Assembly: GCA_041905595.1 (NCBI GenBank) | Contig: JAYRKT010000025.1 | Span: 4,865 to 68,864, forward strand | DNA from: Aliitabrizicola sp041905595 | GTDB taxonomy: Bacteria; Pseudomonadota; Alphaproteobacteria; Rhodobacterales; Rhodobacteraceae | Length of the DNA stretch: 64,000 nt | Direction of reading: 5' to 3' | In this document: positions 25,901 to 34,532 of the stretch, one piece after another | Layout: each line of letters opens with the position of its first letter | How positions within the stretch are numbered: position 1 is the first letter of the stretch | Program-made: the position numbers and the translations under genes | The notes under the pieces: model-generated | Told to the model about the DNA's origin: nothing | Database searches by the model: none | The model's input: the letters and a program-made list of their open reading frames with translations, nothing else

Positions 25901-26515
25901 ATGACCGATCTCATCGCGAAAACCGCCATCGACCGCCGCCTGGCCGAGATCGTGACCCCCACGATCGAGGATCTGGGTTTTGAACTGGTGCGCATCCGCC
26001 TGATGAGCGGCAAGACGCGGACCTTGCAGATCATGGCCGACCGTCCCGAAGGCGGGATCGAGGTCGAGGACTGCGCGAAAATTTCCACTGCCGTTTCGGC
26101 CATTCTCGATGTCGAGGACCCGATCGAGGACAACTATATCCTCGAGGTCTCCTCTCCCGGCATCGACCGGCCGCTGACCCGGCTGAAGGACTTCGACATG
26201 TGGGCCGATTACGAGGCGCGCGTCGAGACGAGCGAGTTGATCGACGGCCGCCGCCGCTTCAAGGGCGTGCTGCGCGGCACCGAGGGCGACGAGATCCTGA
26301 TCGAGATCGAGGAAGGCGCCGAGACGCTGACCATCGGGCTGAAATTCGACTGGCTGTCGGATGCAAAGCTGATCCTGACCGACGAGCTGATCGCCGAGAT
26401 GCTGCGCCAGAGAAAGGCCAGCGGCGTGGTCGACGAGTCGAAGTTTGACGAAATCGAAGAAACCGAAGGGGACGACGCCGAGGAAGACCTCGACGCGCCC
26501 GAGACGAAACACTGA
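25901..26515 (+). CDS. rimP: Ribosome maturation factor RimP
   Basis: 204 aa. The N-terminal RimP domain shows IVTPTIEDLGFELVRIRLM and VEDCAKISTAVSAILDVEDP; the conserved Y-x-LEVSSPGIDRPL motif is present, followed by the SH3-like C-terminal domain. The last 35 residues are acidic (EEDLDAPETKH at the end), an extension seen in alphaproteobacterial RimP. It assists 30S maturation. It is first gene of the rimP-nusA-ylxR-infB operon, 21 bp before nusA. Confidence 0.96.
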   Translation: MTDLIAKTAIDRRLAEIVTPTIEDLGFELVRIRLMSGKTRTLQIMADRPEGGIEVEDCAKISTAVSAILDVEDPIEDNYILEVSSPGIDRPLTRLKDFDMWADYEARVETSELIDGRRRFKGVLRGTEGDEILIEIEEGAETLTIGLKFDWLSDAKLILTDELIAEMLRQRKASGVVDESKFDEIEETEGDDAEEDLDAPETKH

Positions 26516-26536
26516 GACCTTCCGGGGAGAACCGAC

Positions 26537-28153
26537 ATGGCGATCACCTCTGCCAACCAGCTTGAACTTCTCCAGACCGCCGAGGCGGTCGCGCGCGAGA
26601 AGATGATCGACCCCGACCTGGTGATCCAGGCGATGGAAGAAAGCCTCGCCCGGGCCGCCAAGTCGCGCTACGGCAGCGAGCTCGACATCCGCGTGAAGAT
26701 CGACCGCAAGACCGGGCGCGCCACCTTTGCCCGCATCCGGACCGTCGTCGAGGATGAGGCGCTGGAGAATTACCAGGCGCAACTGACCGTCAAGCAGGCC
26801 AAGAGCTATCTCGCCGATCCCAAGGTCGGCGACGAGGTGATCGACGAGGTTCCGCCGGTCGATCTGGGTCGGATCGCGGCGCAGTCGGCCAAGCAGGTGA
26901 TCCTGCAGAAGGTTCGTGAGGCCGAACGCGACCGCCAGTATGACGAGTTCAAGGATCGCAAGGGCACCATCCTGAACGGCACGGTGAAACGCGAGGAATA
27001 TGGCAACATCATCATCGACCTGAACGGTCGGGGCGAAGCCATCCTGCGTCGCAACGAGAAGATCGGCCGCGAAGCCTATCGCATCGGCGACCGCATCCGC
27101 GCCTATATCAAGGACGTGCGCCGCGAAGCCCGTGGACCGCAGATATTCCTGTCGCGGACCGCGCCGGAATTCATGGCGGAACTGTTCAAGATGGAAGTGC
27201 CGGAGATCTATGACGGCATCATCGAGATCAAGGCGGTGGCCCGTGATCCCGGTTCGCGCGCGAAGATCGCCGTCATCAGCTATGACAACTCCATCGACCC
27301 TGTCGGGGCCTGCGTCGGTATGCGCGGCAGCCGCGTGCAGGCGGTCGTGAACGAGCTTCAGGGCGAGAAGATCGATATCATTCCGTGGAACCAGGACCAG
27401 GCGACGTTCCTTGTGAACGCTCTGCAGCCGGCCGAGGTTTCGAAGGTCGTGATCGACGACGATGCCGGCAAGATCGAGGTTGTTGTGCCGGACGAGCAGC
27501 TTTCGCTCGCCATCGGGCGTCGCGGTCAGAACGTGCGCCTGGCCAGCCAGCTGACCGGCCTCGACATCGACATCATGACGGAAGCCGACGAATCGGCCCG
27601 CCGTCAGGCCGAGTTCACCGAGCGCACCAACCTGTTCATGGAGACACTGGACGTCGACGAGATGATGGCGCAGCTCCTTGTCTCGGAAGGCTTCACCAAC
27701 CTTGAGGAAGTGGCTTACGTCGATATTGATGAACTTCTGTCGATCGACGGCTTCGACGAAGGCACGGCCGAGGAACTGCAGGCCCGCGCCCGCGACTATC
27801 TGGAAGCCGCGAACAAGAAGGCGATGGAGAATGCCGTCGCCCTTGGCGTGGACGAAAGCCTTATCAACTTCGAAGGCCTGACGCCGCAGATGCTGGAAGC
27901 TCTGGGCAAGGACGGCATCAAGACGCTGGAAGACTTTGCCACCTGCGCCGACTGGGAATTGGCGGGCGGCTGGACCACGGTCAACGGTCAGCGCGTCAAG
28001 GACGAGGGCCTGCTCGAGAAGTTCGACATGAGCCTGGAAGAGGCGCAGAACCTCGTGATGACCGCCCGCGTGATGCTGGGTTGGGTCGACCCGACCGAGG
28101 CCGAAGCCGAAGTCGAAGACGGCTCCGAAGAAAACGAGGAGGCCGAGGCCTGA
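26537..28153 (+). CDS. nusA: Transcription termination/antitermination factor NusA
   Basis: 538 aa. Order: NusA N-terminal domain (LLQTAEAVAREKMIDPDLVI), S1 domain (LNGTVKREEYGNIIIDLNGR), two KH domains (CVGMRGSRVQAVVNELQGEK, LAIGRRGQNVRLASQLTG), then helix-hairpin-helix/acidic repeat-like C-terminal segments (LLSIDGFDEGTAEELQARA) and an acidic tail. It controls pausing, termination and antitermination by RNA polymerase. The stop TGA (28151-28153) sits inside a perfect hairpin that also covers the ribosome site of ylxR. NusA may autoregulate through the leader terminator upstream of rimP, as known for E. coli. Confidence 0.97.
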   Translation: MAITSANQLELLQTAEAVAREKMIDPDLVIQAMEESLARAAKSRYGSELDIRVKIDRKTGRATFARIRTVVEDEALENYQAQLTVKQAKSYLADPKVGDEVIDEVPPVDLGRIAAQSAKQVILQKVREAERDRQYDEFKDRKGTILNGTVKREEYGNIIIDLNGRGEAILRRNEKIGREAYRIGDRIRAYIKDVRREARGPQIFLSRTAPEFMAELFKMEVPEIYDGIIEIKAVARDPGSRAKIAVISYDNSIDPVGACVGMRGSRVQAVVNELQGEKIDIIPWNQDQATFLVNALQPAEVSKVVIDDDAGKIEVVVPDEQLSLAIGRRGQNVRLASQLTGLDIDIMTEADESARRQAEFTERTNLFMETLDVDEMMAQLLVSEGFTNLEEVAYVDIDELLSIDGFDEGTAEELQARARDYLEAANKKAMENAVALGVDESLINFEGLTPQMLEALGKDGIKTLEDFATCADWELAGGWTTVNGQRVKDEGLLEKFDMSLEEAQNLVMTARVMLGWVDPTEAEAEVEDGSEENEEAEA

Positions 28154-28166
28154 TTTCAGGCCTCGG
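28143..28166 (+). other. Perfect hairpin spanning the nusA stop and the ylxR ribosome site
   Basis: CCGAGGCCTG (28143-28152), loop ATTT, CAGGCCTCGG (28157-28166). The 3' arm runs into the GGAGG ribosome site of ylxR at 28165-28169, and the 5' arm contains the nusA stop codon. Ribosomes finishing nusA would melt it, giving translational coupling. Confidence 0.7.
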
Positions 28167-28177
28167 AGGTGCACCCC

Positions 28178-28813
28178 GTGACGCGCGGTGGTCGGGACAA
28201 GGATCGTGAGGATGGGCCGGAACGCCGGTGCATCGTCACGGGCGAAAGCCAGCCGATAACCGGACTGATCCGTTTCGTCACCGGGCCGGAAGGGCAGGTT
28301 GTCCCTGATCTGCTGGGTCGGCTGCCCGGCCGGGGATACTATGTCAGCGCCGATCGTGCCGCGCTTGAGAAGGCGGTGAAGAAGGGGCTGTTCAGTCGCG
28401 CCGCCAAGGCAAGCGTGACTGTGCCGCCGAATTTGGTGGATGAGATCGAGGCGCAGCTTGCGCGGCGCGTGATCGATCTTATCTCTCTTGCGCGGAAGGC
28501 CGGATCAGCTGTGACCGGCTTCGAGAAGGTGAAGGATTGGCTGACCAAGGGTGAGGCCAAGATCCTGATCCAGGCCAGCGACGGGTCGGAGCGGGGCAAA
28601 TCCAAGCTCCATCCGCCGGAAGGGCCAGAGACATTCATCGGCTGCCTGACATCCCGGGAATTGGGTTTGTCCTTCGGCCGGGATCATGCCATACACGGCG
28701 CGCTTGCGGCTGGCGGACTCACCGAGCGTGTTGTAGAGGAAGCGGCAAAACTTGCGGGACTACGCAAGCAGACCGACGGTATGTCCGTCGAAAAGGATAC
28801 GAAGAACGCATGA
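28178..28813 (+). CDS. YlxR (DUF448) - L7Ae-like fusion RNA-binding protein
   Basis: 211 aa from GTG 28178. A GTG at 28169 overlaps the GGAGG site itself; 28178 has an 8-nt spacing. The N-terminal YlxR domain (ERRCIVTGESQPITGLIRFV, LPGRGYYVSADRAALEKAVK) is fused to an L7Ae/YlxQ-like domain (ISLARKAGSAVTGFEKVKDWL, AKILIQASDGS). In Firmicutes these are two separate genes; the fusion is usual in Alphaproteobacteria. It is likely an RNA-binding factor for translation or rRNA processing. The stop overlaps the infB start (ATGA at 28810-28813). Confidence 0.9.
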   Translation: MTRGGRDKDREDGPERRCIVTGESQPITGLIRFVTGPEGQVVPDLLGRLPGRGYYVSADRAALEKAVKKGLFSRAAKASVTVPPNLVDEIEAQLARRVIDLISLARKAGSAVTGFEKVKDWLTKGEAKILIQASDGSERGKSKLHPPEGPETFIGCLTSRELGLSFGRDHAIHGALAAGGLTERVVEEAAKLAGLRKQTDGMSVEKDTKNA

Positions 28814-31356
28814 GCGATACTGACGGCAAGAAACCTCTTGGCCTTGGCGGCCCCCGTTCCGGTCAGGTGAAGCAAAGCTTCAGCCACGGCCGGACGAAGA
28901 GCGTCGTGGTCGAGACCAAGCGCAAGCGCGTGGTTGCCCCGCCCAAGCCCGGCACCCCCGGGGGCGGAGCGGCGACCGGTGCTGCGCATCTGGGCGATCC
29001 GTCGAAACGGCCGGCCGGCATCTCGGATGCCGAAATGGAACGCCGCCTCGCGGCGCTGCGAAACGCCAAGGCGCGTGAGGCCGGCGAAGCCGCGCAACGT
29101 GCTGCCGAGGAAGCTGCGCGCGAAGAGGAACGTCAGCGCAAGCGGGAAGAAATCGAGGCGAAGGAACGCGAAGAGCGCGAACGCGCTGCCGCTGCCCGCG
29201 CCAAGGCCGAAGAGGAAGAGCGCGCCCGCCAGCTGGCCGAGATCCGCGCCAGCCGCGCCGCCGAGGAGCAGAAGCGTCCGGCCAAGACCGAAGCTCGTGC
29301 GCCTGCTTCTGCACCGGCCGAAGATGGTCCGGCGCGCGGTGCGGCTGCTGCGCCAGGTTCGGCAAAGCCCGGGCTCAGTCCGCGCAAGACTGATCGGGAG
29401 CGTGATGACCGCGGCGGCGACCGGGATGCCCGCGCCAAGGCCAAGGGCGACAATGACCGTCGCGCCGGCAAGCTGACCCTCACTGCCGCGCTGGATGGCG
29501 AAGGCGGACGGACCCGCAGCCTTGCCGCGATGAAGCGCAAGCAGGAAAAGGCCCGCCAGAAGGCGATGGGCTTTGGCCAGAAGGCCGAAAAACAGGTGCG
29601 CGACGTGCAGCTGCCTGAAACCATCGTCGTTCAGGAACTTGCCAACCGCATGGCCGAACGGGCCGCGGATGTGGTGAAGGCCCTGATGAAGATGGGCATG
29701 ATGGTCACCATGAACCAGACCATCGACGCCGACACCGCCGAACTTGTGATCGAGGAATTCGGCCACCATGCCGTCCGCGTGACCGATGCAGACGTCGAAC
29801 AGGCGATCGACAGCGTTGCCGACAAGCCCGAGGACCTGCAGCCGCGACCCCCGATCGTCACGATCATGGGCCATGTCGACCACGGCAAGACGTCGCTGCT
29901 GGATGCGCTGCGCAAGACCAATGTCGTGTCGGGCGAAGCCGGCGGCATCACCCAGCATATCGGCGCCTATCAGGTGACGACGGACAAGGGTGCGGTGCTG
30001 ACTTTCCTCGACACGCCTGGCCACGCTGCCTTTACCTCGATGCGCTCGCGGGGCGCTCAGGTGACGGACATCGTCGTGCTGGTTGTGGCTGCGGATGATG
30101 CGGTCATGCCGCAGACGATCGAGGCGATCAACCATGCCAAGGCGGCGAAGGTGCCGATGATCGTGGCGATCAACAAGATCGACAAGCATTCGGCCAACCC
30201 GGACAAGGTGCGTACCGATCTTCTGCAGCACGAAGTCATCGTCGAGAAGATGTCGGGCGATGTGCTTGACGTCGAGGTTTCGGCGCTGACGGGCCAGGGA
30301 CTGGATGAACTGCTGGATGCGATCACCCTGCAGGCCGAGATCCTTGACCTGCGCGCCAACCCGCAGCGGCCTGCGCAGGGCGCGGTGATCGAAGCCAAGC
30401 TCGATGTGGGCCGTGGCCCGGTCGCGACGGTTCTGGTGCAGAACGGCACACTGAAACGCGGCGACATCTTTGTCGTCGGCGAACAGTGGGGCAAGGTCCG
30501 TGCGCTTATCAACGATCGCGGCGAGACTGTTGGCGAAGCCGGCCCGTCGGTTCCGGTTGAGGTTCTGGGCCTGAACGGCACGCCGCAAGCCGGTGACACG
30601 CTGAACGTGGTCGAAACCGAAGCGCAGGCCCGCGAGATCGCGACCTATCGCGAGAAGGCGGCAAAGGACAAGCGCGCGGCGGCCGGTGCGGCCACGACGC
30701 TGGAACAGCTGATGGCCAAGGCCAAGGCCGATGCCAATGTCGCCGAACTGCCGTTGGTGGTGAAGGCCGACGTGCAAGGGTCGGCGGAAGCGATCGTGCA
30801 GGCGCTTGAAAAGGTCGGCAACGACGAGGTGCGCGTGCGCGTGCTCCATTACGGGGTCGGCGCGATCACCGATACCGATGTGGGTCTGGCGGAAGCCTCG
30901 AATTGCCCGATCATCGGCTTCAACGTCCGGGCCAATGCCTCGGCCCGGCAGAGCGCGAACCAGAAAGGTGTCGAGATCCGCTATTACAGCGTGATCTACG
31001 ACCTCGTCGACGACGTGAAGGCGGCGGCTTCGGGTCTGCTAAAGGCCGAGGTGCGCGAGCACTTTATCGGCTATGCCCAGATCAAGGAGGTCTTCAAGGT
31101 CTCTGGCGTGGGCAAGGTCGCAGGTTGCCTTGTCACCGAAGGTGTGGCGCGTCGTTCTGCTGGCGTACGCCTGCTGCGCGACAACGTCGTCATCCACGAA
31201 GGCACGCTCAAGACGCTCAAGCGCTTCAAGGACGAGGTCAAGGAAGTCATCTCGGGTCAGGAATGCGGCATGGCCTTCGAGAATTACGAGGACATCCGCG
31301 AGGGCGACATCATCGAGATCTTCGAGCGCGAGGAAGTCGAGCGCAAGCTCGCCTGA
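28810..31356 (+). CDS. infB: Translation initiation factor IF-2
   Basis: 848 aa. IF2 associated N-terminal region with VKQSFSHGRTKSVVVETKRK, a long charged Ala/Glu/Arg linker (residues about 75-240), then the GTPase domain with GHVDHGKTSLLDAL, DTPGHAAF and NKIDKHSANPDKV, and C-terminal domains ending FEREEVERKLA. It loads initiator tRNA on the 30S subunit. It is last gene of the operon and is followed by a strong terminator. Confidence 0.97.
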   Translation: MSDTDGKKPLGLGGPRSGQVKQSFSHGRTKSVVVETKRKRVVAPPKPGTPGGGAATGAAHLGDPSKRPAGISDAEMERRLAALRNAKAREAGEAAQRAAEEAAREEERQRKREEIEAKEREERERAAAARAKAEEEERARQLAEIRASRAAEEQKRPAKTEARAPASAPAEDGPARGAAAAPGSAKPGLSPRKTDRERDDRGGDRDARAKAKGDNDRRAGKLTLTAALDGEGGRTRSLAAMKRKQEKARQKAMGFGQKAEKQVRDVQLPETIVVQELANRMAERAADVVKALMKMGMMVTMNQTIDADTAELVIEEFGHHAVRVTDADVEQAIDSVADKPEDLQPRPPIVTIMGHVDHGKTSLLDALRKTNVVSGEAGGITQHIGAYQVTTDKGAVLTFLDTPGHAAFTSMRSRGAQVTDIVVLVVAADDAVMPQTIEAINHAKAAKVPMIVAINKIDKHSANPDKVRTDLLQHEVIVEKMSGDVLDVEVSALTGQGLDELLDAITLQAEILDLRANPQRPAQGAVIEAKLDVGRGPVATVLVQNGTLKRGDIFVVGEQWGKVRALINDRGETVGEAGPSVPVEVLGLNGTPQAGDTLNVVETEAQAREIATYREKAAKDKRAAAGAATTLEQLMAKAKADANVAELPLVVKADVQGSAEAIVQALEKVGNDEVRVRVLHYGVGAITDTDVGLAEASNCPIIGFNVRANASARQSANQKGVEIRYYSVIYDLVDDVKAAASGLLKAEVREHFIGYAQIKEVFKVSGVGKVAGCLVTEGVARRSAGVRLLRDNVVIHEGTLKTLKRFKDEVKEVISGQECGMAFENYEDIREGDIIEIFEREEVERKLA

Positions 31357-31376
31357 TGTCCGTCAGACAGACAAAG

Positions 31377-31408
31377 AAAAAGGCCGGGTCCCAACGCCCG
31401 GCCTTTTT
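31377..31408. terminator. Bidirectional intrinsic terminator after infB
   Basis: AAAAA, stem GGCCGGG (31382-31388), 8-nt loop, CCCGGCC (31397-31403), TTTTT. The flanking A and T runs make it work on both strands, ending infB on the plus strand and the 46-codon gene on the minus strand. Confidence 0.88.
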
Positions 31409-31433
31409 CATTCCTGCTCGTTTTGCCGCGCGT

Positions 31434-31574
31434 TCAGGACTTGCGGATCGTCTGAACCGGAAAGCCGACGAATGTCTTCTCGTCGACCTTCACCACAACC
31501 TTCCCATCAGCGAGTTGGTTGACCAGAACACCCTGCACAGAAACGCAGCTCCCCAACGAAATCGTCCTCAGCAT
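31434..31574 (-). CDS. Small hypothetical protein, 46 aa
   Basis: 46 codons from ATG 31574, which has a very strong ribosome site (GGGGGAGAGG) just upstream; the open frame extends to 31628 without one. The product begins MLRTISLGSCVSVQGVLVNQ and ends FVGFPVQTIRKS; it is predicted to be all beta with alternating Val/Lys (GKVVVKVDEKTF), a small barrel-like pattern. I do not recognise a family. It ends close to the bidirectional terminator shared with infB, which supports a real minus-strand gene. The upstream 136 bp are A+T rich. Confidence 0.6.
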   Translation of the reverse strand: MLRTISLGSCVSVQGVLVNQLADGKVVVKVDEKTFVGFPVQTIRKS

Positions 31575-31710
31575 TCCTCTCCCCCTTTTGCCGTCATTAT
31601 GGAAACAATCTAGACCGAGAACGTTCAAGAAATCATCACCAAAATTTCATCTATTGGTAGAAAGTGAGCAAAAAAAGAAGGCAAAGGGTCCTCGGACCGA
31701 TACTTTCGTA

Positions 31711-32109
31711 TTAAAGCCAGTCGCGCAGGATCGGGATTAGCGGCAAATCCGCCGGTGGCATGGGATAGTCCCGCAGTGCTTGCGGACGGACCCAGGCAAG
31801 TTCCTGGCCCTCTCTGGGAGAAGCGATTCCCTCCCACCGACGGCAGGCGAAAAGCGGCATCAGCAGGTGGAAATCCTCGTAGGAATGGCTCGCGAAGGTA
31901 AGCGGCGCGAGGCAGCTCTTCCAGGTGTCGATGCCAAGTTCTTCCTTGAGCTCGCGGATCAGCGCAACTTCCGGCGTCTCGCCCGCCTCGACTTTGCCGC
32001 CAGGAAATTCCCAAAGCCCTGCAAGGGACTTGCCTTTGGGCCGCTGCGCCAGAAGCACGCGACCCTCGCTGTCGATCAGGGCGACGGCAGAGACGAGGAT
32101 AACCTTCAC
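31711..32109 (-). CDS. mutT: Nudix hydrolase, MutT-like (8-oxo-dGTP diphosphatase)
   Basis: 132 aa. The Nudix box GGKVEAGETPEVALIRELKEELGI is complete with its REXXEE core, and the N-terminus MKVILVSAVALIDSEGRVLLAQRP and LAGLWEFPGG are typical of MutT. It removes oxidised dGTP from the nucleotide pool. It lies 11 bp after argJ and is likely the third gene of a ppi-argJ-mutT transcript. Confidence 0.92.
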   Translation of the reverse strand: MKVILVSAVALIDSEGRVLLAQRPKGKSLAGLWEFPGGKVEAGETPEVALIRELKEELGIDTWKSCLAPLTFASHSYEDFHLLMPLFACRRWEGIASPREGQELAWVRPQALRDYPMPPADLPLIPILRDWL

Positions 32110-32120
32110 GCCAGTCCCCC

Positions 32121-33470
32121 TCAGGACCGGTAGTCGGCGTTGATGTCGATGTAGCGATGCGTCAGGTCGCAGGTCCAGACGGTCTTGGCGCCCTTGCCAA
32201 GGCCAAGCTCAACCGAAACGACCAGTTCAGGCTGTTTCATATAGGCGGCGCCGTCTTCTTCGCGGTAATCCGGGGCGCGCCAGCCCTTCTCGGCGACAAG
32301 GATGTCGCCAAAGCGGATCGAGAGGCGGTCACGGTCAGCTTTCGCCCCGGATTTCCCCACGGCGGCAACAATCCGGCCCCAGTTCGGGTCCTGTCCAGCG
32401 ATCGCGGTCTTGACCAGAGGCGAGTTCGCGATGCTCATCGCGACCCTATGCGCATCTTCTGCACTGGCAGCACCCGAGACCCGGACCTCTACGAACTTGG
32501 TCGCGCCCTCGCCGTCGCGGATCACCTGTTGCGCCAGATCCAGCATCACGCCGCGCAGGGCAGCCTCGAAGGGTTTTGCCGTGGCGGAACGGGCAGTGAT
32601 CTCGGCAGCCGGGCTGCGGCCGGTCGCGGCGACAATCAGCGCATCCGATGTTGACGTGTCGCTGTCGACAGTGATCGCGTTGAAGGTGTCGTCAACCTGA
32701 CGGGACAACATCTTTTGCAGAAGCGGCGCGGCGATCTTTGCGTCGGTAAAAATGTAGACCAGCATGGTCGCCATGTCGGGGGCGATCATGCCCGACCCCT
32801 TGGCGATGCCGGCGATACGGATCGGACCGCCATCCCCCGCCACGGTCGCCGATGCGCCCTTGGGGAAGGTGTCGGTCGTCATGATCGCCCGCGCGGCCTT
32901 CGAAATGCCACCCGCATCAAGGGCCTCGATCGCCTCACCCAGACTGGCGACGATGCGGTCATGGGGCAAAGGTTCACCGATCACTCCGGTTGACGAGGAA
33001 AAGACGCGCGACGCAGGGACGCCCAACGCCTTGGCGACCGCCCCTGTCACCGCCTTAACCGAGGCGACACCGGCCTTTCCAGTAAAGGCATTGGCATTGC
33101 CCGAATTGACGACGATCGCAGCGCCCGATCGGGCCGGAACCGGCGATGCCAGTTTGTCCTGGCAGTCGAGCACGCAGGCCGCGCGGGTAGAAGAGCGGGT
33201 GAAGGCCCCGGCAATCGAAGTCCCAGGGGCAAGCCGCACCAGCATCACGTCGGTGCGGTTGGCGTAGCGGACTCCTGCCGCGACTGCGGCGAATTCCACC
33301 CCGTCGATCACCGGCAGGTTCGGAAACCCGCCGGCGGGAGCAAGCGGAGAAACGGGATTTGGCGCCTTGACCTTGGGCAGATCCTGCACCACTTCGCCGA
33401 CTTTTTCGCGAAGCTTGGCAACCTTTTTCTTCAGAGCCTTCGCCTCAGCCTTCCAGTCGGTCTTGCCCAT
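32121..33470 (-). CDS. argJ: Bifunctional glutamate N-acetyltransferase / amino-acid acetyltransferase ArgJ
   Basis: 449 aa. The core contains VNSGNANAFTG, SSTGVIGEPLPHDRI and the autoproteolysis site MIAPDMATMLVYIFTDA, where the protein cleaves before Thr to form alpha and beta chains. It recycles acetyl from N-acetylornithine to glutamate in arginine synthesis. The first 45 residues are an unusual Lys-rich coiled-coil-like extension (KALKKKVAKLREKVGEVVQD) ahead of the usual start near VSPLAPAGGFPNLPV. The GGAGG sequence upstream of ATG 33470 supports the long start. Confidence 0.95.
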   Translation of the reverse strand: MGKTDWKAEAKALKKKVAKLREKVGEVVQDLPKVKAPNPVSPLAPAGGFPNLPVIDGVEFAAVAAGVRYANRTDVMLVRLAPGTSIAGAFTRSSTRAACVLDCQDKLASPVPARSGAAIVVNSGNANAFTGKAGVASVKAVTGAVAKALGVPASRVFSSSTGVIGEPLPHDRIVASLGEAIEALDAGGISKAARAIMTTDTFPKGASATVAGDGGPIRIAGIAKGSGMIAPDMATMLVYIFTDAKIAAPLLQKMLSRQVDDTFNAITVDSDTSTSDALIVAATGRSPAAEITARSATAKPFEAALRGVMLDLAQQVIRDGEGATKFVEVRVSGAASAEDAHRVAMSIANSPLVKTAIAGQDPNWGRIVAAVGKSGAKADRDRLSIRFGDILVAEKGWRAPDYREEDGAAYMKQPELVVSVELGLGKGAKTVWTCDLTHRYIDINADYRS

Positions 33471-33490
33471 TCCCGTTCCTCCGCGCCGTA

Positions 33491-34345
33491 TCAGTTCGCG
33501 ATGAGGTTCTGATCGCGCAGCAGCTTGGGGTCAATCCCCTCGACCTTTTCGATCTTCGCTGCGTCGGTGATTTCCTTGACCTTCGCCTCGACCGCCTGGT
33601 TCTGCAGTTCGTTGGACAGTTCGGCTTTCACCTCGTCCAGCGTCGGGACTGCCGCGGGGCGGGTTTCCTCAAGCTTGATGATGTGCCAACCGAACTGGGT
33701 CTGGATCGGGTCCGAGACCTGGCCGGGCTGCATCTTGACCACCGCGTCCTCGAACGGCTTGACCATCATGCCGACGCCAAACCAGCCCAGATCGCCGCCG
33801 TTGGCGGCCGATCCGTCCGACGAGTTGGCCTTGGCAAGTTCGGCAAAGTCTGCGCCGCCGTCGATCTGCGCCTTGAGATCCTTGGCCTTGGCTTCATCCG
33901 CCACGAGGATATGCGCCGCGTGATATTCGGTGCCCGGCGTGACCGTGGCATATTTGGCATCATAGGCCTTTTGCAGGGCCTCGGGGGTCACGGCGGCGGC
34001 GGCGGCGGCTTGGACCACGTTGCTCGCCAGATAGCCTGTGCGGTTGTTCTCGAGGTTGATTTCGTCGGCTTTGGTCAGCTTGCCGTCCAGCGACTGGGCG
34101 AGTGCGGTCTGCTGAACCAGCTGGTCGACGATGCCCTTGAACAGCGCGTCGTCAGGCATGCTCTGATACTGCTGGGGCAAGCGCTGGCCCAGGGCGATGA
34201 CCTGGCCGAGGGTGATGTTGGTGCCGTTGACCGTGGCAACGACCGTATCGGCGGTTTCGCCTTCGGCCATTGCGGGGGCAACCGTGCCCGTGGCAAGTGC
34301 CGTGCCCAGGAGCAGAACCGCCCCGTAACCCGCAAGTTTCCGCAT
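33491..34345 (-). CDS. Periplasmic parvulin-type peptidyl-prolyl cis-trans isomerase
   Basis: 284 aa from ATG 34345 (AGGAGAAGG upstream; the frame above it is noise). Signal peptide ends APAMA. An N-terminal SurA-like helical part is followed by a PpiC domain (EYHAAHILVADEAKAKDLKA, GADFAELAKANSSDG, GGDLGWFGVGMMVKPFEDAV, PIQTQFGWHIIKLEETRP). It helps fold secreted or outer-membrane proteins. It is divergent from secA, and first gene before argJ and mutT. Confidence 0.93.
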   Translation of the reverse strand: MRKLAGYGAVLLLGTALATGTVAPAMAEGETADTVVATVNGTNITLGQVIALGQRLPQQYQSMPDDALFKGIVDQLVQQTALAQSLDGKLTKADEINLENNRTGYLASNVVQAAAAAAVTPEALQKAYDAKYATVTPGTEYHAAHILVADEAKAKDLKAQIDGGADFAELAKANSSDGSAANGGDLGWFGVGMMVKPFEDAVVKMQPGQVSDPIQTQFGWHIIKLEETRPAAVPTLDEVKAELSNELQNQAVEAKVKEITDAAKIEKVEGIDPKLLRDQNLIAN

Positions 34346-34384
34346 ATTCACCTTCTCCTGAACAGGCCGCTTCCCTAAGCGACG

Positions 34385-34413
34385 TTGACACTCTGGCCCA
34401 TGCCCCTTACATC
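34385..34413 (+). promoter_or_regulatory. Candidate secA promoter
   Basis: Consensus TTGACA (34385-34390), 17-bp spacer, TACATC (34408-34413). It would give a leader of about 113 nt before ATG 34533. The SecM-type control of enterobacteria is not seen: no signal-peptide ORF lies in the leader. Confidence 0.5.
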
Positions 34414-34532
34414 GCCTTGGTCGCGTGAGACGGGGCGCCTGCGCCTTTGTTGGCTCTTCTATGGAAGCCGGTGAGGGCGGGCAAGGCCCGGGCCTCACAC
34501 GATCTTGTCAGGAACGGCCAGGCGGAGAAGAA

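Noticed and set aside
25796..28174. 792-codon minus-strand open frame
   Set aside because: It is antisense to rimP and nusA and has no recognisable domain; this is a codon-bias shadow in GC-rich DNA.
28684..30849. 721-codon minus-strand open frame
   Set aside because: It is antisense to infB, His-rich and low in complexity, as expected of a shadow.
31589..31710. A+T-rich gap as a mobile-element scar
   Set aside because: No terminal repeats, transposase remnant or target-site duplication were seen.
34346..34532. SecM-like arrest peptide before secA
   Set aside because: No signal-peptide-bearing short ORF with an arrest motif is present.
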